From assembly GCA_903813345.2 (NCBI GenBank), contig CAIIXF020000009.1:2046001-2110000 (forward strand): DNA of 64,000 bases. Reading direction: 5' to 3'. This DNA comes from Owenia fusiformis. Its lineage: Eukaryota; Annelida; Polychaeta; Sabellida; Oweniidae. The position numbers and the translations under genes were made by a program. The notes beneath the pieces are model-generated. The model saw nothing but the letters and a program-made list of their open reading frames with translations. It was not told where the DNA came from and did no database searches. Positions 35,401-44,664 of the stretch are shown in pieces (the stretch's first letter is position 1; each line of letters begins with the position of its first letter).

Positions 35401-36519
35401 ATCTGTGGATACCACAGTGCGTAATCTTTGGTGAAACGCAATATCCTTCCTATCCTTCAAAAGAAGTCTTCATCTACAATGTCATCGTGATCCATCAATG
35501 TATTACATGTGAATGAACACATGTTACAATTTACCAAGATATTGTAGAGCTAAATAAAAACCTTTACTCTATATTTGTCAAGCCAGGTTATACTATATCC
35601 ACTACTCTTGAGTCTTATCGTTTTAACCACCAAATTCCCGTGTCGCTACCCCCCCCCCCTCTGAGGGACTACCCCTCGTTACTTAGTAGCCATGTTTAAA
35701 GGGATTGCTTTCGTTTTAAAAGGAAGCTTCATACTATTCCCAGATTCCGTTCCAGCGTATATTACATTATTATTGTGAAATCTAGGAACATCTAAATAAG
35801 GACTTCTTGGAACCAGATCCAACAGGCAAAAAAGTATTTTAGATAACTTACTTTTTAGAGTAGCCTTTCCATTTGACCAGATATTCCACAACCCCCTGAA
35901 AAAGAAAGATGAATATCATGTATATTGGGCAATTTGGGGCATTATGATACCGGTATTTCAATTGATCTTCATCAAATCCGATTGTTTCGGTGATGTTTCC
36001 ATGATTACTGGGCCGGGATGGCTGTACACCGTCTTCTTCAGCTGGGTCACGATTGACACGACCCGGAAGGCTGATGATAGCATGTACAAGGGACCCCAAG
36101 CAAAACTTGCACCATTCATTGCGTTAATCTGGCATTAATTTGGAAGAACATGGTGGATTTCTACATATCCTCTATCTTGTTAATGTAAACAAACACAGGT
36201 ATACCCAGCGTGTTTAATTGGATGTTTTGATTAATAATTACCATTATTAGACATACCAACATGCTATATGAAAAATTAAAGGCTCAATGTTCACTTCCAC
36301 TGAACTGTCAATAGCTATATTCACACGTAACTTTACTTAGAGGTTGTTTTGCTCATTTTGGGAAGCTCGCTGGGTTCAGTGTACTTAAACCTAACAACTC
36401 TAACATACACTGTCCTACTATTTCTGAACATGGAAAACTGAAGCACTAACCTTCCTGAATCTTCTACGCAAGATATTTTCAGCAGCAAAAACCCTTTCTC
36501 CCAAAGCAGATAATTCCAT
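16617..36519 (-). CDS. Polycomb/CBX-type chromodomain protein (complete, four exons)
   Basis: Exons in transcript order are 36519-36451, 35895-35852, 31832-31767 and 17445-16617. All junctions are GT-AG and the phases fit, giving 335 residues. The N terminus MELSALGERVFAAENILRRR is the Polycomb-type chromodomain start. VVEYLVKWKGY, TWEPESNILDPRLV and ETFENR complete the domain, which reads H3K27me3 in PRC1. The last residues, VLVTDVTCNDKTVTV to GFFKDR, are the CBX C-box that binds RING1. The middle is disordered, with acidic and Lys-rich patches. It is shorter than human CBX2, 4 and 8 and close to Drosophila Pc in length. The third aromatic-cage position is Tyr35 where CBX proteins usually have Trp. 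An extra small exon in the 14.3-kb intron cannot be excluded. It converges with SIRT7. Confidence 0.92.
17766..17903. repeat. perfect 41-bp inverted repeat
   Basis: The arms at 17766-17806 and 17863-17903 are exact reverse complements, starting gttattgaatgatttgaagt. The spacer is 56 bases. The structure resembles a short foldback element. Confidence 0.85.
17923..18013. repeat. 22-bp inverted repeat
   Basis: ctgtattgctactgagattg (from 17923) pairs with the segment ending at 18013. It lies 19 bases after the preceding 41-bp palindrome, and both contain the word ctgtattgc. Confidence 0.8.
18796..19453. mobile_element. long-TIR element, family ending ggaggattggctccc
   Basis: Two arms of about 200 bp (18796-19010 and 19240-19453) are inverted copies carrying gaaaataacgacatctcgac and its mirror. 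A further terminus, gggagccaatcctccttg, is at about 19530. Related sequence is at 39411-40085. No transposase was seen. Confidence 0.75.
20271..22894. repeat. two-block higher-order tandem array with an embedded MITE
   Basis: Block 1 (20271-21469) and block 2 (21470-22894) begin and end with the same sequences; their starts are 1,199 bp apart. Each block begins with a plain 141-bp unit (gaaggg at 20300 and 21499) and continues with 231-bp units. The gaaggcaggg anchors are at 20441, 20672, 20903 and 21134, and at 21640, 21871, 22102, 22333 and 22564. Each block ends in a shared unique tail of about 250 bp with a poly-C run. The 79-residue frames here are repeat translations. Confidence 0.92.
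20586..20666. mobile_element. 81-bp TACCCT...AGGGTA MITE inside the array (first of seven copies)
   Basis: Begins taccctgcgcgcagagtcta and ends aatgcaaagggta. CCATTGAAG flanks both sides (20577-20585 and 20667-20675), a 9-bp target duplication. Empty-site versions of the same unit occur at about 20434 and 21633. The other copies start at about 20817, 21048, 21785, 22016, 22247 and 22478. Confidence 0.9.
24494..24812 (+). mobile_element. GGCGGATCTGGG element, copy 2, with target duplication
   Basis: Starts caggggcggatctgggaacc and ends cagatccgccagtg. gaaggc occurs immediately on both sides (24488-24493 and 24813-24818). The ends are C- and G-rich and the interior has ggcccaaa words. Confidence 0.85.
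25691..25808. repeat. 22-bp inverted repeat element
   Basis: ccttgcagcaacatcctccg (25691) pairs with the arm ending at 25808, one mismatch. The left flank cttcttcaaaggacttcatt recurs at about 38520 together with acccttgcagcaaggatg, so this is a dispersed family. Confidence 0.7.
28206..28306 (-). mobile_element. 101-bp TACCCT MITE with 9-bp target duplication
   Basis: Inverted relative to the array copies: starts taccctttgcattcgtttga and ends cacgcagggta. CTGTTCAAC flanks both sides (28197-28205 and 28307-28315). An extra tagctagctag stretch expands its middle. Confidence 0.88.
28447..28584 (-). mobile_element. TGTCACCAC/GGCGTTCGG interspersed repeat, copy 3
   Basis: Reverse orientation of the copy at 11798. 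atgcaaaatgccatcacctg is at one end and ggtggcgacata at the other, with cgaacgccgacatccgaaca inside. Confidence 0.7.
29109..29252. repeat. poly-C/poly-G bounded inverted repeat
   Basis: caagggctcgaatcaagact (from 29158) pairs with agtcttgcttcgagaccctt (to 29241), bounded by a C run and a G run. A related tagtcttgcttcgagagact plus poly-C is at about 33328-33360. Confidence 0.65.
29386..29463 (-). mobile_element. 78-bp TACCCT MITE with 9-bp target duplication
   Basis: Starts taccctttgcattcgtttga and ends gcatgcagggta. GGTATTGAA flanks both sides (29377-29385 and 29464-29472). A half copy ending aatgcaaagggta lies at about 29735-29758. Confidence 0.88.
29762..29969. mobile_element. about 208-bp MITE with long inverted arms
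   Basis: agcttgtattcgttaatgca at the left is mirrored by gcgaatgcaagct at the right. The arms continue through taccggattaacctcctatt and its mirror. The arms are about 90 bp with a short loop. Confidence 0.75.
30352..30980. mobile_element. 629-bp mariner-type MITE with TIRs of about 125 bp
   Basis: Ends cagggtgtcaaaaaacaacg and its mirror, flanked by TA (30350-30351 and 30981-30982). The arms stay recognisable through gacaatttaattctggagtt. No transposase frame. Confidence 0.88.
31767..31832 (-). CDS. Polycomb exon 3 (chromodomain end)
   Basis: Encodes HCTWEPESNILDPRLVETFE then N and a split Arg codon, matching TWEPEENILDPRLL of CBX proteins. The acceptor is tttag and the donor gtaaga. Confidence 0.93.
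31833..35851 (-). other. Polycomb intron 2
   Basis: About 4 kb. Contains a MITE at 32446-33034 and a poly-C relic at about 33328. The rest is AT-rich with no protein-like frame. The open frame at 34579-34905 has no family resemblance or splice support. Confidence 0.5.
32446..33032. mobile_element. about 590-bp MITE
   Basis: accctactatcacaccaaac at the left is mirrored by gtttggtgtgataggggggt at the right, and TIR similarity continues through tagttct. TA lies next to both ends. No coding capacity. Confidence 0.75.
35852..35895 (-). CDS. Polycomb exon 2 (chromodomain core)
   Basis: Encodes GVVEYLVKWKGYSK plus two bases of the next codon. It has the same small size and position as exon 2 of vertebrate CBX genes. 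Trp32 is the second cage residue and Tyr35 the third. The donor is gtaagt. Confidence 0.93.
36451..36519 (-). CDS. Polycomb exon 1 (start codon, chromodomain start)
   Basis: Encodes 23 residues, MELSALGERVFAAENILRRR then FRK. Phe11 is the first aromatic-cage residue. The ATG is chosen because ME(E)LS-GE-VFAAE is the family's usual N terminus. The donor is gttagt, phase 0. Confidence 0.93.
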
Positions 36520-38096
36520 TGTGCAGCCGTGTTGTCTCGTTATCCAGTACAATGTTTTGATTTGATCGAAAATGGTCAGTGAAGTACATTCATACTGTTT
36601 AGTCTACTCTAATTATGCATAGCTAAAGGCCCACACCTGTCTCTAGCTGTCATGTAAAAGAGACTATGTGCGTAAGATAATGAAGGCTATATATTACTCC
36701 CACGCAGAGTTTTCACCCTCCATATCTCCCCTTCGTATCGACTAGCTCTATTATCTGTTTGGAGATTGAATAAAAATAGATGTCAGCACCAATATAAGGT
36801 GTTTGACTGCAATGTTTCGTTCAGGGCAAATCAGGATCAAAACACCATTAGACCGGGGCTTACTGCCAAGGTGAGCGATATATTACATACGCAACTACGG
36901 AGACAGAATCCAGAATACAAGTTATTCTTCATTTTTTCTCTTGTTTTCCTTAATTTTAGGGAGAAGCCTATTGAACTTTCTCTGCAAAAAGTACAAATAA
37001 ACAAAAATTGATTGGCCTGGCCTCTTTATTTAAAAATCATTTCTTCTATCGCCCTTGATATTAGTATCTGGTTCAAATAAAACGTGGCTCGGGTTCTTCG
37101 ATTGTCAAGAAGGTTATCAGCTATTTCATCCATCGTTTGCCAGCGAGATACATTCAACCGTATCAACTAATTAAATTAAACATTTGGTATAAAATAATTT
37201 CATGACATGAATATGCTTAAGCTGGGATTAGCCCGTATTTCCAGAATTGTCCACAGGTCCGTGCACGTCATAATATCGATTTTATGAAGCGACGACCGCC
37301 GTCAACCCGCCGAAGAGCAAATGTAAATGAGGCTTTAACCTCCCTAATATATATAACAAACACCGCAATTTCTATTTTGGACAGAATCTATTTTAAACAT
37401 GGTATTTACACACATTGTAAAATCATGAAAAATGATCTTCCAAGCAAATCCTCTGGATCGGTTACTTCAATTGTTTACAAACCAAACGTCTTTCTTTAAT
37501 TTCTAAATAGTCACTTTGCAATTATAATTCGGAAGCATTTCCATATCATACGTCCACGATCTCTTTCCATTTGCATTCTCCAGGACACCAGATATTCATT
37601 TGTATCGCAAAAAATGCTGTGCCTGTCGAGGAACTGGAGAAACTGATTCCGGACTTCTTGCCATGGACCGAAGGTAGTTCTGTATGGTCCCCAGAGAGCC
37701 TAAAAAGATTACCATTAACATTCATTCAGAAACGACTATCGAATATCAAGGTTCAGTTATATTCAAAGCTTCTTCATAATTCTGCTCGCGCATCGGAACT
37801 TTATAAAACAAGGGCAAATGTCAAAGCCGGTGTAAAAGAAATTATGGTCCCCTGGGGATTATGGTTCCCTTAAAGGCCCTTACTGGCCCTGATTGTGGAT
37901 ACGATAATGAGGGAAAGAGTTGTATTTAGGTCACCATATAAATCAATAGAAAGTAGGACCATAATTCGATAGGACCTCCTACCCTTTTACACCTGGGCTG
38001 TACATTTTCCACGTCGTTCACAAATTAACCCTTGGAAATGTCCAGTGGGCTTGGAACATTATGAAAGGATTTAGTCCAATCATAAACTCTACTCAC

Positions 38097-38204
38097 TTTC
38101 AGACCAACTGCATCATTTTCCTTCGTGAAGCCTCTTGGATCCGTTTCATCGGTGTATACGCTCACATCCTGTAATCCTCTTTGACCCTTTGGACCGGACA
38201 AGCC
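38097..38204 (-). CDS. orphan collagen-like exon candidate
   Basis: Minus strand, acceptor ttatactag and donor gtgagt, length 108 bases, phase 0. It reads GLSGPKGQRGLQDVSV, then a non-repeating acidic part ending DAVGLK. The length is twice the 54-bp unit common in fibrillar collagen exons, but Gly-X-Y holds for only the first 10 residues. A second short Gly-X-Y reading, GQRGLYGVIG, lies at about 38268-38298 on the same strand. No neighbouring exons were found, so it may be a gene relic. Confidence 0.35.
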
Positions 38205-38754
38205 CTAGTATAACAGAGTCAAAGTAGATTGTGTTATTTATACAATATAGGACCTGTTCCATCGGCGTGTCCTATTACACCGTATAATCCTCGTTGGCCC
38301 TTATATTAAGACATTGTACCCTTTACTGTCAGTGAAGGATAAAACAAGTATTTGATACTTTTACTTTTGTGCTATTTTCCATTGAAATGGGATATCACTA
38401 GTATAATAGACATAAATTCCAAAATGACTTGAATAAAGGTCAAGAAAAATGATCCATATTTATGAATTTCCATTCTTGAACGATTTGAGAACATGAGTAT
38501 ACGAATACGTAACACCCTTCTTCAAAGGACTTCATTTATGCTTAAACTTGTAAAATACCCTTGCAGCAAGGATGATACGTAAGCTTAACTCAAAAAGCAG
38601 GACAATGTTCCGAAACATAAACAATGTTTACCGTCGCTAAGAAGTCTACGTCTTCTTTGATTTTCAGAACATCTTCACAACAGTTCTCCGCCCCACTGTC
38701 AAATTGTAGCAGTCCCGCCAACATCAACATTGAGAGTAGGCCTACTGACATGGT

Positions 38755-39286
38755 CACTGGTGATCCACTCGATTACGCTGGTTACCGAAACGGTTCGTTT
38801 TGGTAACAAAATGTCGGAACTTCGAAGGTACGATTTTTCTTTTTTCCTTATTTCGCACGTTGTAGGCAGGATGCCCACGACATTTGTAACACAAACGTGT
38901 ATCAGTATCATATGTTTTAGAAAATGTACATATTTGTGAACAAATAGTTCAGAAGACAACAGAATCGTCGATTTAATTCCTCACTTAAGTTACATAAACG
39001 GTATTTTGAAAAACAGTTAAGAACTGCACTTTTAACCCAAACCGTTTATGTAACTTAGTGAGGAATTAAATCGACGATTCTGTTGTCTTCTGAGCTATTT
39101 TTCGCAAACATGTACATTTTCTAAAACATATGATGTGATACATGTTTGTGAGAAAAAACGTCGTGGGGATTCTGCCTACAACGCGTGAAATAAGGAAAAA
39201 TGAAAAATCGTACCTTCAACGTTCCGACATGTTGTTACCAAAACGAACCGTTTCGGTAACCAGCGTAATCGAGCGGATCACCAGTG
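38755..39286. mobile_element. 532-bp foldback element
   Basis: Arms of about 247 bp (38755-39002 and 39041-39286) are near-perfect reverse complements around a 38-base spacer. The termini read cactggtgatcc. ATGGT flanks both sides (38750-38754 and 39287-39291). No transposase. Confidence 0.88.
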
Positions 39287-39295
39287 ATGGTTACA

Positions 39296-39336
39296 ATATC
39301 TGACTTAACCGTTGTCAGGCCATTAAGGTGTGATCA
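39296..39336. mobile_element. solo terminus of the TCACACCGG family
   Basis: atctgacttaaccgttgtca followed by ggccattaaggtgtgatc resembles one end of the element at 50528-51046. It abuts the foldback target duplication. Confidence 0.55.
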
Positions 39337-39410
39337 TCAGAACTGCCGCTTTCTGCGGTCCCTTTCAGAATTTTTAACCAATCATTTGGTAGTTACTTAT
39401 GTTTGCTTGG

Positions 39411-39784
39411 ATGCTATTGGTTCACTACATTTTTGGATGATGCGTGTCTCGTGTTCGAGTCACGTATATGTTTGTCGGTCGTCATTTCAAAGTGGAAAAC
39501 TGGTTTGTTCATCTCGATATTCTGCCATATATGGTGTCATGTCGTGATTACAAAATTCGAAATCAAGCAAGGAGGATTGGTTCCCAGGGATTGCTGGGAT
39601 GCTATTGGTTCACTACATTTTCGGATGTGTGTCTCGCGTTCAAACCACGTCATCATGTTTGTTTGTCCTCATTTCTAAGTGGAAAACTGGTTTGTTCATC
39701 TCGATAATCTGCCATATATGGTGTCATGTCGTGTTCACAAAATTCGAAATCAAGCAAGGAGAGTTGGTTCCCAAGGACGCAACT
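39411..39784. repeat. 188-bp direct duplication
   Basis: atgctattggttcactacat occurs at 39411 and 39599, and both copies run through gtggaaaactggtttgttca to the ggattggttccc-type end. Related in sequence to the element at 18796-19550. Confidence 0.8.
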
Positions 39785-40103
39785 CGATATTTTCCGACAA
39801 TGAAAATGTCAGACATCCTTAATCAGATTCATTGTTGGAAAATATCAAGATTGCATTCTGGGTCAGCCAATCTTCTTTGAAAACAAAGTATTTCTGATCG
39901 TACATGTATATCCGAAGAAAAAATTCAAAACACTCAAAAGATCAAAATATTAATTCAAATCTTTTGGATCTGATTATGAATCCATAGTCAGTTATAGTGT
40001 CGGGAAATAACGCCATTTTCTATGTTGTCGAAGAACAAGGCCAAGGTCGAATATCGAGTTTGAGGTCTAGGAGCAAATCCTCCTTTAGGTTTAATACTTA
40101 ATA

Positions 40104-40527
40104 ATTTGCCACTACAATTGGCTTCAAAGTAATTTGTCCACTACAAGTGGCTTCAAAGTAATTTGTCCACTGCAATTGGCTTCAAAGTAATTTGTCCACT
40201 ACAATTGGCTTCAAAGTAATTTGTCCACTACAATTGGCTTCAAAGTAGCTTAATTTGTCCACTACAATTGGATTCAAAGTAATAATCGGCTTCAAAGTAA
40301 TTTGTCCACTACAATTGGCTTCAAAGTAATTTGTCCACTACAATTGGCTTCAAAGTAATTTGTCCACTACAATTGGCTTCAAAGTAGTTTGTCCACTACA
40401 AGTGTCTTCAAAGTAATTTGTCCACTACAAGTGGCTTCAAAGTAATTTGTCCACTACAATTGGCTTCAAAGTAATTTGTCCACTACAATTGGCTTCAAGG
40501 TAATTTGTCCACTACAATTGGCTTCAA
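40104..40527. repeat. 29-bp minisatellite, about 15 copies
   Basis: The unit tttgtccactacaattggct followed by tcaaagtaa repeats with few changes. One unit carries a short insertion. There are no unique spacers, so it is not a CRISPR array. Confidence 0.93.
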
Positions 40528-41031
40528 TCTAACATGAACCTCTGTCGGAGGATTTTTTATTTTCGTCATTTTCCCCAGGAAGGATATGTCGATTTGAACC
40601 CAAACCCATTGATCGAGAAACACCTCGCTTTAGCGACGTTGACACGACACAATCAGATATCATGCGGTTGCCGTGGACCTTGAAGAGATGATGCACGGTC
40701 GACTTGGAGGGTCCCTAAGGAATAAGGACATTTTTGCCCGCCTTGGTGTATTATCGGTATCATATCGTAAAATGAAGTTACCGTAGCATAATACCTAGGC
40801 CACATTTGGTCGGCCAGAGCCCGGTCGATTGAGTATTTTGTTCAAAATTGAAGGTCAATCTCAAATTTGAGGTCAGATGTGAACTCCTGAGAACTTGTAC
40901 ATGATTTAAAAAATGGTTGGTCAATTTGAAGCAAGTTGAACAAAATACTTTTGAACAAAATACTACAACTACTGAATCGGAGCAAATTTGACCTAGGTAC
41001 AAGTGGTATGGCACTAATAATATGAAAACTA

Positions 41032-41550
41032 AAAATTTCTCCATCTAAAATGTCACTCGACTTTTTGGCAATTAAAAGTCCCTGCCTGCATTTAGTAGTC
41101 ATATATTGTCATGTGCATAATTTTGAAACCATATCCAATTATTTCACAAACCCTTTGTTGATTCTGCCATAGTTTCCAATTTGTAAACAGCATTTAGCCT
41201 TTTTAATTGGGAACTTTTTTGAAATTTCCAAAATGGCTGCCATGTGATTCCAGAATTAACATGAGTGTGACGTGACATCACAGTTGCTCGTTCCTAGGTA
41301 ACAACAAGATCACAATTGCTCGTTTTCTAGATAGCAACAAGATTTTTGATAAAATGGCACAGAATTACCCTGATTAACACCCTTAAAATCCGATTTTCAA
41401 AGAATATATTTGGAGAAACAATAAAAGGTAAGTGGAATAAATTAGAAGATGGTTTCAAGTTACCACAGAAGTCAATTTGAAACTCAAGAATGCTTTCTTT
41501 GACTCATAATCACAAAAAAGTCGAGTGACATTTTAGATGGAGAATTTCTT
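41032..41550. mobile_element. about 518-bp element with 33-bp TIRs
   Basis: ttctccatctaaaatgtcac with tcgacttttt at the left is mirrored by aaaaagtcgagtgacatttt with agatggagaa at the right. The interior is non-coding and mentions both aatggctgcca- and tcacaattgctcg-type words. Confidence 0.8.
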
Positions 41551-42429
41551 ATTTGGCAGAATTTTTGTCACATGAGCTTATGTTAATAAGTGTTTAAAAC
41601 AAACAAATTGTTTGAGATTACGAATTTTTGATATATTTATTTTATCTTCACCAGGTCACTTTGATTCAGTTTTCAAGGTTTTTTTTTTGCTTTCACCCCA
41701 ATTTTAATGGATTTGAACAATAACACAGAGTCATTTTATACAAAACAGTTTATTTCCCAAGTTCGATATTGCGAATAACAATATTGAGTTACATGACAAA
41801 GAGGTCTCAATTTACAGCAAACTTTTCTGATTAAAATATCACCTAGTCATGCTTTTAAAAGTAAGTTAATATTTAGCAAGGAGCATAGTGCGTAGGAAGA
41901 GGTTTCCTAAATTATTTTATTTTTCGAACCCTGCCATGGAGGATAAATACTCTCCAGGTAGGGTTACAAAGATAAATAATTTTAATTAAACCACAACGGT
42001 AGACTAAAACTGTTATAAATACACCAGAATGACACACAGTTCACTGAAATACCTTCTCCATCCCTCAAACTTCTAACCCAGACACTGGGAAGGTGAATAC
42101 AGACTGGAAAAGTAGAAGCTTGATAAGGCAATTCAATGTAAAGCAAAATTTGGCGATTATAGAAAAGACAGTGGTGACATCTTTCAATATACTAATAAAG
42201 TGACTCTACTGTTTAATACATCATCCGAGTGACCAACAAAACTTTGGGAGAGAAAAAGTATATCATGAACTTTTTATACAATTTTTAAGACGAAATTGCA
42301 ATCACTGATATGAATTTGAGAGCAGGCTTAACTTCAATCAAAAACACATCTGCATCTGTGGAAGCAGCTTCACCACAACTACACTTTTATCAAAACAATT
42401 CAACAGCTGCCAGAATTGCAACAGTTTCG

Positions 42430-42970
42430 GAACAGTAGCTATTGTCAGAACTGTAGCTATGAATAGTCTTCATTCATGCCAGAAATGCAGCTATGTTAGA
42501 ACTGTAGCTGTGACAGGACTTCATTCATGCTAGAAATGCAGCTAATGTCAGAACTATAGCTATGACAGGACTTCATTCATGCTAGAAATGCAGCTATGTC
42601 AGAACTATAGCTATGACAGGACTTCGTTCATGCTAAAATGCAGCTTTGTCAGAACTATAGCTATGACAGGACTTCATTCATGCTAGAAATGCAGCTATGT
42701 CAGAACTCTAGCTATGACAGGACTTCATTCATGCTAGAAATGCAGCTATGTCAGATCTATAGCTATGACAGGACTTCAGTCATGCTAGAAATGCAGCTAT
42801 GTCAGAACTATAGCTATGACAGCACTTTATTCATGCTAGAAATGCAGCTATGTCAAAACTATAGCTATGACAGGACTTCAGTCATGCTAGAAATGCAGCT
42901 ATGTCAGAACTATAGCTATGACAGGACTTCATTCATGCTAGAAATGCAGCTATGTCAGAACTATAGCTCC
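42430..42970. repeat. 51-bp minisatellite, about 10 copies
   Basis: The unit atgcagctatgtcagaacta with tagctatgacaggacttcat and tcatgctagaa. Since 51 is a multiple of three, one frame stays open with a 17-residue repeat. It lies in the possible eIF4E 3' UTR, on the opposite strand to that frame. Confidence 0.92.
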
Positions 42971-44604
42971 AGTGGTAACAATATTCTAGTCAGTACTATT
43001 TATAGTCGAGACCACCATTTACTTATCATTGCACATGTATATTTCTCACAAATCATTACTAATAATCCAATCAGAACTTACTGATAAATAATGATAGAAA
43101 ACCAAAATAAGGAGGATATTCAAAATATATCCAAGAGAAAAACATTCAATATGGTTTCTCTGGGATAAATTCAATATTCATCCCTAATTAGACATAGGAT
43201 ATCATCAATATACATCCTCAATTTAGACCTGGTATATTGCAATCATATATAAACAAATGTCCAAATTATACACTATCTGGCAATAAAAGCAATTTGGCGA
43301 TATTTTAAACTTAAATAATAATAATGTCAAAAATGAATAAATATAACATTGGCTAAATGGCGTTGTAAATGTATGCGTCTTCAAATAACACAATGTATAG
43401 ATTTTCAAAACACAATCTGTGTTTAGCAGAATATAACTAATTTCATAACAGCGCTTATACCATAAATTATTATCTGTAAAACACAAACAGTATCCAACAG
43501 AACACACTTAGTATCCCATGGAACACAATATCCCATAGAACACAGTACCACACAGTTAGTACACCATAGAACAGAGTTGGTACTACCATAGAAATACTCA
43601 AATAATGAAACAAAGGGTTCACTCTTATACATGTAAATACTGGTAATTTTTCACAAAAGACTTCCCAGTAAATCACCAAATGAAATCAAAGTAGGCATTT
43701 TGAGGTGTTGCAAAAATTACCAAAGGATAAAATTAACATTTTTTATGTTATGCAAATGTTACAAGTCACAACAGAAACATGTCTGCAAGTGGAACAAGGT
43801 TGGTGACAATTGAGTGATAGCAATATCATAAACTAACAGTATCGTTGGGAATAGAGATTAATTTTCAACCCCAAGGCTTCCAAATTCATAATAATATGAG
43901 GATGAATGAAAATGAATGCCAATTTTGGTATTGAATTAGCGAGCCTAACAAAAACAACGAAAAGCTTACGACAGTCAATTTTGATGTAAAATACAAAGTA
44001 AACAGGTTACGAGGGATGTGAACTAACAAGCAAACTGAACCTTAATGCTTAGAAAAGATTTGACAAATGTTTTTTTGAAAAAAATGAAATCAAAATGACT
44101 GCCGAAGCACCTTTAAAGGTGAAGGAAAACGAATTAGAAATCATATACCACTTTCAGTGCTGGAAAACTTCATGATATTATACATAGTGTACAATTGTAT
44201 TAATGTGATACGCATAAATTCCAAATAGGTTCATGTAGTCCATACCACAGTCACACGGACCATCTGATAGTGATATACCTGGTCATATATAGTGACACAC
44301 TGCCCCATATAGTGACATAGACTATCCCATATGACACAGACTAATCCCAAATTGTGACACAGGCCAGTATGTCACAGACTATTCCATAGTCCACAGACTA
44401 TTCCATAGTCAGTGAAAGTCAATGTATGCAGGGGTGTTTAAGCAACAAATCTACTGAGCCGTATTTCTACACTTTGTACACGCACAGGTTCTAATGTCCC
44501 ATAATGCATCAGAACACTGGGCTAATAACGCACTCTCCAATCCTGATTCAACGTCTCCTATTATCCGTGATATATACAATTAGTCTGGGCTATCATGCCC
44601 TGTG

Positions 44605-44664
44605 TTACACAGTAAATCGGTTCTTAGTAGTGGATCCTGCTTTTGACATTGTATCCATGTGAGC
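44605..44664 (-). CDS. EIF4E: eIF4E last exon: MNK phosphorylation tail
   Basis: 20 codons, AHMDTMSKAGSTTKNRFTV and stop. The terminal GSTTKNRF is nearly invariant in animal eIF4E. Confidence 0.95.
   Translation of the reverse strand, partial: AHMDTMSKAGSTTKNRFTV

Larger units (their letters stand above)
36520..44604. other. intergenic region between Polycomb and eIF4E
   Basis: No supported complete gene. Contains a lone collagen-like exon (38097-38204), a foldback element (38755-39286), duplicated transposon ends (39411-40085), a 29-bp minisatellite, a 33-bp-TIR element and a 51-bp minisatellite. The part beyond about 41750 may be eIF4E 3' UTR. Confidence 0.5.

Noticed and set aside
37571-37873. 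100-residue plus-strand ORF (EELEKLIPDFLPW...)
   Set aside because: Protein-like composition, but no family recognised and no linked exons. Left out as unsupported.
40104-40527. Regular 29-bp repeats that could suggest a CRISPR array
   Set aside because: There are no unique spacers between the units and the DNA is eukaryotic; it is a minisatellite.
42638-43084. 148-residue ORF with a 17-residue repeat
   Set aside because: It is fully explained by a 51-bp minisatellite; no start context, splice signals or family resemblance.
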